DNA of 64,000 nt from Lycorma delicatula (Eukaryota; Arthropoda; Insecta; Hemiptera; Fulgoridae): assembly GCF_047948215.1 (NCBI RefSeq), contig NC_134455.1, positions 322,144,147 through 322,208,146 of the forward strand, written 5' to 3'. Shown in pieces: positions 47,801 through 58,139 of this stretch. A program made the translations under genes and the position numbers. Position 1 is the stretch's first letter. Each line of letters starts with the position of its first letter. The notes beneath the pieces are model-generated. The model was not told the DNA's origin. It did no database searches and saw only the letters and a list, made by a program, of their open reading frames with translations.

Positions 47801-48340
47801 CGAGCGTATAAAAAGTTAAACAAATAAAGTTAAATAAAACAGATGACAAATTCTGCTTAAAAAATAAGCACAGTTCATCAATAAAATAACGTATTCTGTA
47901 GGATATTTTACTGCACGACGTGGTACGGTTCAGTCGTTTTGAGGTACAATAAAAAATGCTTACGGAACCCGAAATTGCAAAACGAGATATTTTTATTCTT
48001 TTGTTTAAAAAAAATTCATTCAAATTTTTTTGAAAGCAAAAGAATGTCTATGGGACAAGTAATAATTTTTTGCACAATTTTATAAATAAACAAAATTTTG
48101 TTAAATTTTCAACAACTTATCCAATTTTTAAAAGTATCCATGTATAAGTTTGATATATTAGTTAATAGATACTTCATAAAGTGCATACATTGTAAAAAAA
48201 AACCCCCTCGGACATAATATAATCGTGACATGAGTGATTCACAAGCAAGGCCCAACAAAAACTACTTTAGATAAATTGATAAAAATTTGTATACACGTTT
48301 TTCTTATGGTACAAGTGCACACTAACAAAGAATTGTCTTT
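44843..48340. other. no gene seen
   Basis: Several frames of 60-95 codons exist on both strands without motifs. 45180-45215 has a C9 run; 46000-46390 looked retroelement-like in composition but I could not place any motif. Confidence 0.35.
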
Positions 48341-48758
48341 GAAATTCCGAGTTTAAAGGGTAAAAACAGAGTAAAAAACTTAACTATTTTTGAACTTTTT
48401 GGTTACAAATGAAGACATAAACTTGATTTTGGTTGTGTGTAATCTTCATATGAATATCTAAAAACTAGTTTCTATAAATATATTTTTTTTTAATTCCGAG
48501 TTTGAAGTGTTAAATTGGACTTTTTAATGTTTTTTGAATCCCGAATATTTTTTTTTAATTTCTCAGTAACAAATGAACATCTGAACTTGATTTTTGATGT
48601 ATGTAATCTTCATGTAAATATCTAAAAACAAACCTCTTGATTTTTCGAAATTCATCTTTGAAAGGGGTGAAGAAAGGTAAAATTTTTGAACAGTAATTGC
48701 AAATTTCCCCCATTTCCGACTATACTGAACGAGATATTCAGTAAATTTGGGCTTTAAA
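48341..48758 (+). repeat. degenerate tandem array, about 150-bp unit
   Basis: Blocks AATTCCGAGTTTAAAGGG..TTTTTGAAC..AACAAATGAA..CTTGATTTT(T)GG..GTAATCTTCATATGAATATCTAAAAAC recur at about 48341, 48492 and, weakly, 48645. A last piece resumes at 49279 after the nested insertion. Confidence 0.6.
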
Positions 48759-48771
48759 ATTCTCTTCATAT

Positions 48772-49278
48772 TTGTTTTGTTTTGTCTTCAATAATTTGAC
48801 TGGTTTGATGCAGTTCTCGAAAACTCCCTATCTCTTTTTTTTAAAAAAAAACCTCCCTCAAGACCACCGGTCCCCGCCGTTAGACAATGCGCGGTTGTCT
48901 CAGGGAGTCGTGGCAGTCTCATCTCTGCCCCTCCCGGGACGTCCCATCGGGGTCTTCCAACCTTCATCGAAGCACGCAAACTCCCTGATGCCGTCATCGA
49001 GGAGCAACAACCCCCCACTCTTGTATGTGGGCGGACGAAAGCACTCTAAGTAACGGGGCTACCTCCCGGCCCTACTCGGCAACCAGGATTCGCGTATTTT
49101 TTTTTATATGAAAAATTATTTACCCCCTTCTCTTTTTTTACAACCTATACCCCCCTTGCTTCAAAGAGCATTAAATGCTCAGAAACGGTGTCCGAGATGC
49201 CGAACGATGTAGCCATCGACACACAAGGATTACTTAGACTATGATTTATAAGACTCCCTATCTAGCACCACGTGTTTC
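48772..49278 (-). mobile_element. RTE-like LINE 3' end (family A), 5'-truncated, with exact target duplication
   Basis: Flanked by ATTCTCTTCATAT at 48759-48771 and 49279-49291. Without its own nested insertion it is only about 77 bases: complement GTGGTGCTAGATAGGGAGT and GCATCAAACCAGTCAAATTA plus tail, matching 29335-29400. Confidence 0.88.
48834..49252 (-). mobile_element. GC-rich retroposed segment with exact target duplication
   Basis: 419 bases between ACTCCCTATCT copies (48823-48833, 49253-49263), poly(T) at the left end, hence poly(A) on the minus strand: the marks of LINE-driven retroposition. The 3' two thirds are far GC-richer than the neighbourhood. I recognise no gene; an R1-like LINE 3' end or a retroposed transcript are both possible. 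Confidence 0.75.
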
Positions 49279-49291
49279 ATTCTCTTCATAT

Positions 49292-49540
49292 AATTATCTA
49301 AAAACCATTTTAGTGTTTTTTTTGGATTTTTTAAGGGGTGCAACGGTGTACTGCGCGGCGGCTTAATTAACACAGCCATTGCCACTGTTACTTATGTACG
49401 ACACGACTAGCTACATCTGTCGCCAGTTACTTGACTAAAAAACATAAAATTAAAAAAAATTGACCGCGACGGGAAACGTAAGTAACCGTATAGCGCGGGC
49501 GAAGCCGTGACGGGGATGCTAGTATATAATTATATTGTAA
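49292..49540 (+). mobile_element. possible Helitron-type 3' end
   Basis: GTATAGCGCGGGCGAAGCCGTGACGGGGATGCTAGT: a GC-rich, weakly self-complementary stretch ending CTAGT (about 49526-49530) in AT-rich DNA, like the hairpin plus CTRR-T end of Helitrons. A similar ACGCTAGT end is at 50381. No 5' end or Rep/helicase seen. Confidence 0.35.
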
Positions 49541-50931
49541 GTTTGTAGACAACTTTACTGGAGCTTACAGAAACTTGGAGTTTTTAACATTAAAAAGTAG
49601 GTTTTGTATTTATAAAGGTTTTTTTTACACTAGACTTTTAACTCAAAAATAATAAAAAAACAAAACTACCCGGTTCACGCTTATACTAGATAACGCGAAC
49701 TACAGAAAACTCAATCAAAACGCAAAATAACATGATATGAAAAAGATTTCCTCCAAAATTAATTTGTTTGGAAGGACCCGATGATTAGAGGTATTTTTCG
49801 TCCTTGAAGTCTTGTTGACTTTTAACAAATGAAACGTAAGTATTTTATGTTTCATGTATTAAAAGTTCTTGTTATTTACCCGTCTAGCGCTATAGCAGAG
49901 CTGCAGCTTTAGAAAGTATTATAATCGGTCCAACTTGGGCATAGGTGGTTTACACCGGATCTTGACGTTTAGACACCTAAGGAACCCAAAAAACCGGATG
50001 GAAATTTCCCGGCTGTTCATATGTACGTGTATGTTTTCGGCGTCGCACTCCTTATATATTCAGAACTACTGGACCGATTTTCACCAAACTTGAGTCAGAT
50101 TACTTCTATATATGGGGCACTGATATCATTAAATTTTCAACTTAAAAGGTCAAGGGGGTGAGGCTGTACAGCAAGATCACCCTCAGTATCTCGAGATTTT
50201 GCATAGTTAAGGTCTTATTTTTCTTAGGCATGTTTGTTAACAATTAAAAAAAAAAAATATTTTCAAAAATAATGTTTGCAAAATCGCACCCCCCACCCCA
50301 AAAGAAACTCTAATAAACTAATGTTTAAGTGGGTATACGCGTCAATAGAAACCCCTCTCACCACAAGGGACGCTAGTATAGAACTGACGTACAGCTGTTA
50401 CAGTCGTCTCTATGTTGTGACGTCACCTATGAGCGGTAGAATTAAATAAATGAATAATATTTAAAATGTAAAAAGTATTTTGAGTGGCCGCTAGTACCGA
50501 CCCACATGAATGAAATACGGTATGCGCGCGGGCTTTAGTTAGAATCATTGAATTAAATAAACAAAAAATATTATATTTAAATAAAATGGTAAATATTTAA
50601 AATTAAGTTATGAGTGTGTAAGCCGTGTAGCAGGAAAGCCTCGTGACAGGAAAGTCCTACAACTGTCAGATTTTTAAAAAAATTAAACAATAGGATAAAT
50701 CAACTGTAAACACAATTACGAAAATGAAAAAAATAACAAGATTACAAAAGAGCTGGGTATACAGTTTATGTAGTTCTTTAATTAACTGACAGGATTTCAA
50801 TTCAAATCGACAGGATTGAAAGAACACTTATATAAATAAATTGATTTATTATTATACTACATATAAATTGATTCCCACTTAAAAAAATCCAGATAATACA
50901 TAGCGGAGGGTCGTTATAATTCGCTACTTTT
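49541..50931. other. no gene seen; decayed non-autonomous element likely at 50030-50390
   Basis: AACTACTGGACCGATTTTCACCAAACTTG and a run of AT/GC-alternating text up to ACAAGGGACGCTAGTAT look like a decayed non-autonomous DNA element of a type common in insects. There is no coding sequence. Confidence 0.35.
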
Positions 50932-51470
50932 ACTTCCTTGTATGAAGTACAAGTAAAGGAAGTATTTTAATCGCAAAAAATTTCGGTTTTCAGATTTCAA
51001 CGTAAATATTAATTTTGACCAACCCTGAATCCAGTTTGAGTAGTTTCGGCGTGACGTCTGTACGTACGTAAGTAAGTATGTATGTACGCATGTATCTAGC
51101 ATAACTCAAAAACGACTAGCCGTAGGATGTTGAAATTTTGGATTTAGGACTGTTGTAAAATCTAGTTGTGCACTTCCCCTTTTAATTGCGATCGACTGGA
51201 CTAAAAGTCTCCAAAAAAAAACCAAAATCCAAAAAATTGGATTTTGGACTTTTTCTTAACTGCAGTAATAAGCCCTCAATGAGAGCTTTTCAACGGCATA
51301 TGATACGTGGTACTTATCTTCATTAGCTCGAGAGTTATAGCCAAATAAAATTTTAAATAATGAAATATTTGGATCTCATGGAAAGGCACATCCGGTTCGT
51401 ATCAGACTTCATCTCCTTTTTTTTATTTAAATATATTGATTTATTAATAATTATTAACCTCTCATTGTAA
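50932..51470 (-). repeat. Y repeat, near-complete
   Basis: Starts with ACTTCCTTGTATGAAGTACAAGTAAAGGAAGT (a split palindrome at the element end). The complement of the Y core follows: ACGTACGTACAGACGTCACG, GTCGATCGCAATT, TCTCATTGAGGGCTTATTAC and the GTTCGTATCAGACTTC B-box-like motif. Confidence 0.8.
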
Positions 51471-51575
51471 AAAAAAAAGTTTTACAGTAAATAATAATGC
51501 AACAATAACAATAAAAAAATATGAAAAAAATAATTTAAATTAAAATTTTTTTTTTTTAATTTTAATTAAAAAAAC

Positions 51576-51770
51576 TGATGTGGACACCACATGACTTCCT
51601 TGTACGCCTATCAAATTACTTACACACATTTTTTGCTGTACTTCATTTAAACTTATTTCATTTAAAAGAGAGATACGATCCTTCAATTCTTTAATAAAGT
51701 GGACAGTTACACAATTGCGTTGTGGTGTACACCACATTGCATCACATTTTTTTTTGTGGTGTCTGTATCA
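51576..51770 (+). repeat. Z repeat (MITE-like), complete
   Basis: 195 bases from TGATGTGGACACCACATGAC to ...TTTGTGGTGTCTGTATCA; its ends are imperfect inverted repeats, and TGTGGTGTACACCACA near the right end is itself a palindrome. Mirrors 52773-52964. Confidence 0.85.
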
Positions 51771-51898
51771 GCATTTTATTCTGGACGTTTCATTATGTTC
51801 TTAGGAGTTACAAAAATTCAGTACAAAAAAAGTATTTCACTAATCTAAATGAAAGTTGTACGAGGTGATGCAATGACTGAAACAGGTTTTGTTAAAAT

Positions 51899-52455
51899 CT
51901 ATAAATGTTCAAAATGTGCTTCTCTGGTGACACGGCACACATCTAACTCTTGATAAACTCGTTCTAACATTTCATTTTCGATAGAGTTGATTGCATTGAT
52001 TTTGCAATCAACTCAGCGATATCGTGCGGCATTGGTGGGATAAACACCTTATGTTTCACGTAACCCCAAAGAAAGAAATCACATGGCGTGAGGTCTGGTG
52101 ATCTTGGTGGCCGCAGCATAATGTGTTGGTCTTCTTCAGACGCACGTCCTATCCAGCGCCGAGGTATACTTGTGTTAAGGTACTATCGAACCTCGTTATG
52201 AAAATGGGCAGGACAACCATCTTGCTGGAAAATGAAGTCGTTACAATTATGGCATAAGCCATAATTGTAACATATCCAGGTATATCACGCCGGTTACTGT
52301 CGTTTCCATAAAAAAGAACGGCCCATACAATGTCTCACAAGAGATCGCACAAAAAATGTTTACTTTCAGAGAATCCCGAATGTGTTCCACATAAGCGTGT
52401 GGGTTTTTAGTTCTCCAAACTCGCACATTATGACGGTTTACTTTGCCGCTAATGT
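51899..52455 (-). pseudogene. mariner-type transposase C-terminal relic
   Basis: The complement reads NRHNVRVWRTKNPHAYVEHI, SLKVNIFCAIS, GPFFFMETTVTGVIYLDMLQ, a damaged DFIFQQDGCPAHFHNEVR, RRWIGRAS and PPRSPDLTPCDFFLWGYVKH with KVFIPPMPHDI, to a stop at 51899-51901. This is most of the catalytic domain including the second Asp and the DFFLWGY block. There are stops within QLWLMP-x-L and two or more frameshifts. The DNA-binding domain is missing. It belongs to the same broad group as 3825-4518 but a different subfamily. Confidence 0.85.
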
Positions 52456-52489
52456 TGCAATTTATTTCGCGGGTTTAAAACAGCTAAAC

Positions 52490-52690
52490 CCAAAGTTTCA
52501 ACATTCTACGGCTAATCGTTTTTGAGTTATGCGAGATATATACGTACGTACGTACAGACGTCACGCCGAAACTACTCAAAATGAATTCAAAGATGGTCAA
52601 AATGAATATTTCCGTTGAAATCTGAAAACTGAAATTTAAAAAAAATATATGTATACGAAGTCGGATTCGAACCGATATGTGCATGGTTAC
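52490..52690 (+). repeat. Y repeat, partial, with tRNA-like block
   Basis: TTTCAACATTCTACGGCTAATCG, the ACGTACGTACGTACAGACGTCACG block and GTCAAAATGAATA. Then GAAGTCGGATTCGAACCGAT and TTACGGATCCGACACATTCTCACTTACACCATATAAC, which in complement resembles the T-arm and anticodon arm of a tRNA (B box GGTTCGAATCC, A-box-like TGGTGTAAGTGAG at 52708-52720). Confidence 0.7.
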
Positions 52691-52772
52691 GGATCCGACA
52701 CATTCTCACTTACACCATATAACTGCTTGAGCGACGTGAAATAAAATTAATATATAAACTAATATAAAATGC

Positions 52773-52964
52773 TGATACAAACACCACGAAAAAATGTGAT
52801 GCAATATGATGTCCACCACAATGCAATTGTGTAAATGTCCACTTTATTAAAAAATTGGAGGATGCTATCTCACTTTCAAATGAAATAAGTTTAAATGAAG
52901 TACAGCAAAAATGTGTATAGGTAATTTAATAGGCGTACAAGGAAGTCATATGGTTTCCACATCA
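52773..52964 (-). repeat. Z repeat (MITE-like), complete, inverted
   Basis: TGATACAAACACCACGAAAA to ...GGTTTCCACATCA; complement of the copy at 51576-51770. The pair brackets 1,002 bases holding the mariner relic. Confidence 0.85.
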
Positions 52965-55191
52965 ATTTTTTTTTACAATCATGTACAGACTGAATTTAAT
53001 TTCAATTTAGTTTTTTGTTTCTTGATTCTTAACTCGAGGTAAAGTTCCATATGTAAACAAACATAAAACAAATTATTATATTTCATTGTTATTTTTTATA
53101 GATACATAATTTATTTTGTACATCCTTATATTTATCCTAATATTTTTTTTGAAGCCTATCACAAAACTTTCTAAGCATTTTTAACAAAAAAAAAAAAACG
53201 TTTCAATTTTCGTCTTTTTAAGGATTTTCTCTTTTATTTTTAAAAGTTAGTTTGTTTTTATTTCAAATGCAGTAGTGAGAAAACTTAAAAAGTTAATTAA
53301 AATATGAACGGTTAACTTTTTCTTTCTATTAAATTCAGTTCCGTTGAGAAATTCTTTTTAATTATGACAGTATTTTTAAACAATTTTTTTTATTATATAT
53401 CTATTTGTTTTATATTAATCGGAATTAAATAGTATACAATTATTAAAAAATGCAATACAGACGTGGGTCGTATAAGCAAGCAGCTTCAATTGGGTACCGG
53501 GCTGGAATACGAAAGAGCTGTTGAATTTTTTTATTCCTAATTTTAGGTAAATTGTTACTAGTTAGCTAGATAAGCTTTTTTTTTCTAAATATATTCATCC
53601 CGAAATTTTCGTTTTCAACGGTTTTATCGACAATTTGGATTTATTTTCATACTTTCTTTTTAATAACCAAAGCTATTTTTTTTTTACGAACATTGCACTC
53701 GGACTAAATACACTTTCTTATGATACATTTAATTCAAAGGACCTTCCTCGATTTTTAAATGTTCTACTTTTTTATATATTTTTATCTCTTGATGTACATT
53801 TATCCCTGACAGAATTTTCATTCACTTATACTCCGCGAAATAAATATGTTATATATTCATTAAATATTTTTCCAGGCTAATAATTATAAAATTATATTTG
53901 AATTAAACAACACAATAAGTCGGATACAAAAGTTTACGTTCATAATAGTCTCTACTTTTAAAAGACATTTTCAGGTTTTACACATGAAACATCGAAGTTC
54001 TGACAATTTACGTACGAAGACTTCTTAGAAAAAAGAATAAAAAAATTATTTACTTAAAATCCAAATAATTTTTAAAAATGTTTAAAGAAAATAATTTTTA
54101 ATTAAAGATTATTTAACAACTTCAGTATTTTACAAACTACATTTTTAGACTACGTTAGCGATTAAAAACTGAATGGGTTAAAATATGCAATTAAAAATAA
54201 TTAATGATAAAATTTAACTTTCATATTCACACTGTCACCTGAGCGCAAACGAAATGAAGGAATAAACGTTTTTATAATATTTTGCACGAATTTTTAAAAA
54301 TATCTACATGTAAATCATTTGTTTGATTTAAATTTAATTTGGAAAAATATGAGAGTTTGTTTTAGTAAAACCCAACAGAGAAATTAATTCTCCTTCTTTC
54401 ATATATCATTATGTTACTGAACAGGCGAATTTTACTTCTTTAAGTAAGTTTTTTTAATAAAAGAAAAAAAAATGTTTATAACATCATGTACTATCAGGAA
54501 TTAGTTTATTTCAATCTTTTTCACCAAATAATATTATATAATTTTTACATTATAATTACTTTATATTTTTATTCCTTTATTTTTTTTATTTTTATTAGAA
54601 TAAAATTTGGTACGATGTTTCATTAAAATATTTGATCGTTACTTGTAATGAATCTTTTATTGTAGATGATATTTTTACATGTATGTTAAAAGTAAACTAA
54701 ACTTTATCCATAAAAAGAGAAATGTCGGGAAGTTAAGAAAATATATAGGCTGTTAATACAAATAACACTTGAAGAAAACCTTTTAAATAAAAATGTATCT
54801 TTTTATAAACTGAAGTTAAAAGTAATAAATAAAATTTCATGAATTTAGAAATAATAATAAAAAGATGACACAAGTTTTCAAATTTCCTCTCAAAAAGAAA
54901 AGTACATTCAGTATAATCTTACCGAAGAAATAAGCATGCGAACCAAAATCATAAGACAGATAAATCTCGTTAAGTAGATACAAACTGCGGATTTATAAGG
55001 TAAAATTGTACACAAATAATATAGGAACTCTTTTAACGTTGCCCTCACAGTGCGGATTTATATAAAATAGTTATTTTTTTATAAATTACTTTAGTAGTAC
55101 TATATTTACAATTTTTATATCAGCATTCATTCATACATCATAAAACACATCAAAGGATAAATTATAGCTAAATAAATACAAAAATATATTA
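52965..55191. other. no gene seen
   Basis: Very AT-rich. A Phe/Tyr-rich open frame at 53635-53880 reflects T-rich composition. Confidence 0.4.
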
Positions 55192-55371
55192 TTAGCTGAC
55201 CCGAGGCATGTCCAGAGACGTGGTCGTCGTGGAGGAGGTAGAAGCCAGGCTGCGAGTAGTGTCTGAAGAAGGTAAAGGAAGTTCCGCCTCCGGGGGCAGG
55301 CATAGGGGGGCACGGCAGCGCGCCGGGAGATACAACAGATCATCACGTGACTCCAACTCGCCCCCTGCCCG
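55192..55371 (-). CDS. possible last exon of an unrecognised gene
   Basis: A roughly 60% GC block in very AT-rich DNA. On the minus strand, an acceptor-like cgtgttcatgcag precedes 55371, and from there 59 codons run in phase 0 to TAA at 55192-55194: RAGGELESRDDLLYLPARCR, then a Pro/Ser/Thr-rich end with a T-S-S-T-T-T-T run and a C-terminal DMPRVS. The tail has the look of a cytoplasmic C-terminus of a membrane protein, but I recognise no family. Against it: the plus strand is also open here (55208-55471), no poly(A) signal is obvious within 150 bases, and no partner exon was found. A GC-rich repeat fragment is the alternative. Confidence 0.35.
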   Translation of the reverse strand, partial: RAGGELESRDDLLYLPARCRAPLCLPPEAELPLPSSDTTRSLASTSSTTTTSLDMPRVS

Positions 55372-58139
55372 CTGCATGAACACGTCATATTATTCTATCC
55401 CCCCAGTTCCTAACAAGGGCAATAATCATCTGTTATTTACCGCCGGCTACCGTCGTTCAATATTATGTTGATAATATACACAATAAAATTATGGCTAAAT
55501 TTAAAGAAAATTATTTCGTGAACGAAATGAAGACACATCTTGTGACTTCATCGAGTGAAAACGTCAGCGAAGACAAATTTGAGAACATTTCTCTTTTACT
55601 TTCTAGTCGCATAAAGATTATCTAAGTCGACGATTATCTTAAATAGAATACAAACATACTAAAAACACTATTTGTGACATATTAACAAAAATATATGGTA
55701 AAAGGGCAAACAAAAAATTCAAAAATATGGAAGATTGACCCAAGTATCTCGTGTTGTTTTTAAATACTATTAAAAAGGTTTTCAAATCTGTGTTAATGAA
55801 AATTAGATGGATTTAATATCTTGATATAAATCATAACATCGATCAGACAAAAAGATAAAGAAACTCTATCTAATATTTCCACGATTTAATAAAATACACA
55901 CACGCGCACGTGTATTCAACTTATATATTACCGTGTGTGTTGTGTGTGTGTGTGTGTATGTGTGTGTGTGTGTGTGTTACTGTTCCTACTAAATAGGCAT
56001 TATTCTATTAAAATACAGAAGGTCTTGTGTACCATAAAGTCATCGTAGAAGTATAACATTTAAAAACCTCAAAACATTTAAATGACTCAGTACATCTGAA
56101 ACAACAATAATGCGATATTTTAATTAAATAATACATTCAAATAGGCGGCAATATAAAATAAAGGTATAGTTTTTTATTTTTTTTCTGTCATTAAGCTTTG
56201 CAGGATGTGACTCAAAACAAAAACAAAACACATAAGCAAACCCAAACTTTAAAGGAGAAAGCGACTGATTATTATTGTGCACATGTATATGTCACTTTCT
56301 AGATTTGAATGAAATCTGGAATTTAACCGATCATATCCTACCTATTTATGATTTAACTTTTAATTTAATAGATGCGATAAGAGAATAAATAATGTTACAG
56401 GTACATCAAACTACAAGTCTAAGTTTATAAACATAATAATTTAAATAACAAACCAAAATAGTATTAATTTACGGAAATGAAGAAATAAATGCCTATAAAT
56501 CTACGCGCTGCTTATTTGGTTCCGACCGTGGAAATTTAGTACCAGAAACCCGGCCGATAAGAGGACTTTTATCGACGATAACCGATAAGTGGATTACCGT
56601 CGATAACAGGATTAGCATTTACTGCTGATGGAAGTAAAAGTAATAGTATTTAATTCTAGCCACATTACTTCATGCACACTATTGGCTACGAATAAAGCTT
56701 TTCTCGCCTTCAACCTATACATGAAGTCTAAGTTCATGAAGTCTATTTAGGATATAACTTATTATTTTAATAATGAAATAATAATTAAAAAATGAGTTTT
56801 CGTACAGAAACATAAACTTAAGTTCTTATTGCTCAATTAAATTTTTTTTAACCATTTTTTTTTTGTCATACATTTTACCAGATAAGAACTTTTGTGTATA
56901 ATGTAATAAAATAAACATTCAATTAAAATAAACTCAGATTTTACGCAGCAACTTTACCTTAGAACATTAATTTACAGCTGAAACATTTTTTATCAGAAAA
57001 ATTTATGCGATTTGAAATATATTAATGTTATGGAAAAAGAGAATGGAAGTCGACGTGAGATTTTTTTTAAATATTTGAAAAACTTCAAAAATTTCATCTC
57101 AAGCTATCAAACGTGTACAATACAAACCGTAACAGACTTTTATATTCTTTTTGTCAATAGTACTTTGTAAAGGTTATCCCGGTATTACGAAATGTTTTCC
57201 GTACAGTGGGGGAAACAAGTTTGAATCTGAGAGATGATACTTTCGTATTAATATTTCTTGGAGAGATTCAGAGATCCAACTTTATCCGATACACAATTCG
57301 GCAGTAAGGTTTATTTTTGCTTATTGTGCAGCCACCGCACATTAAGAACAGACCAAGACGCCTTCCAGCGAGATTACATCACACGATGCACTGCTCTACA
57401 GGACCTAGTACTCTCAGCAAGGACCTAGCGGAGGCAGATCTACGTCCGTAGAAGAGGAAGAAAAAATCAAGATAAGGAGCTAGAGTGAATGGAATGGGCG
57501 ATAAGAACGAACTATATATCTTCGGAGGAAGGCAGTTGCTTTTCCTGGCATCAGAATTCCCTCCCGCCAACAATCCCTTTTGATACAAAATTTTATTATC
57601 GAGATGTGAGCATATACTACTGATCCACCGTTGATAGCTTAAATGCACGCTCCAGTAAATTGTTTCTAAAAACAGCCATCTCAAAAGAGATAGATTTTAA
57701 AAGAATACATCCGTTCCTAGAAATATGTTTGGTAGAACAAAAAATCGTTCGGTCAAACTTCTATGGATGCGAAATCGATAACTAAAGAAAGGGTAAGAAA
57801 CCGACCGATATTCCTATTTACTACGGCTTTACCTGCCCCAAAACGATTATTAGGCTTTATCTGCCTGATATTCTGATTGTTTTAGCGGCTCTCATACGGT
57901 ATTATGTTCCACGGTTAATAAACAGAGCTAAAACCATAACCGTAATTTTATAATCGCGATTTGGATACACATTAGAGGTTCATCAGCCTTAAAGCTAGCG
58001 GCGGCCTATTTAAAATAAGAATCTACTCATTCTATATTATATACCATGTGCATGTAATATGTACAAACATCTACTGAGTTAAAGCAAGGTTGTAACACAT
58101 ATAAGACACAGGAGGTTTAAGGATAGCACCATCACAATT
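55372..58139. other. no gene seen
   Basis: 57330-57560 is moderately GC-rich, and a minus-strand frame (57379-57684) lacks motifs. Around 56530-56620, CGATAA(C/G) is repeated several times. Confidence 0.4.
55933..55977 (+). repeat. (GT)n microsatellite
   Basis: About 22 GT repeats with two interruptions (TTG near 55941 and an AT near 55958). Confidence 0.95.

Noticed and set aside
52240..52271. 14-bp perfect hairpin GTTACAATTATGGC with 4-base loop
   Set aside because: It lies in the mariner coding relic where the ancestral codons (L-Q-L-W-L-M-P) already make a near-palindrome; probably chance.
52660..52730. tRNA gene on the minus strand
   Set aside because: B-box and A-box-like words are present but no acceptor stem pairs, and the same block occurs, degraded, in other Y repeats.
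53635..53880. 81-codon hydrophobic frame, possible membrane protein
   Set aside because: Phe/Tyr/Leu bias follows from T-rich sequence; no motif.
57379..57684. 101-codon minus-strand open frame
   Set aside because: No motif, no splice-consistent boundaries, and no similarity that I recognise.
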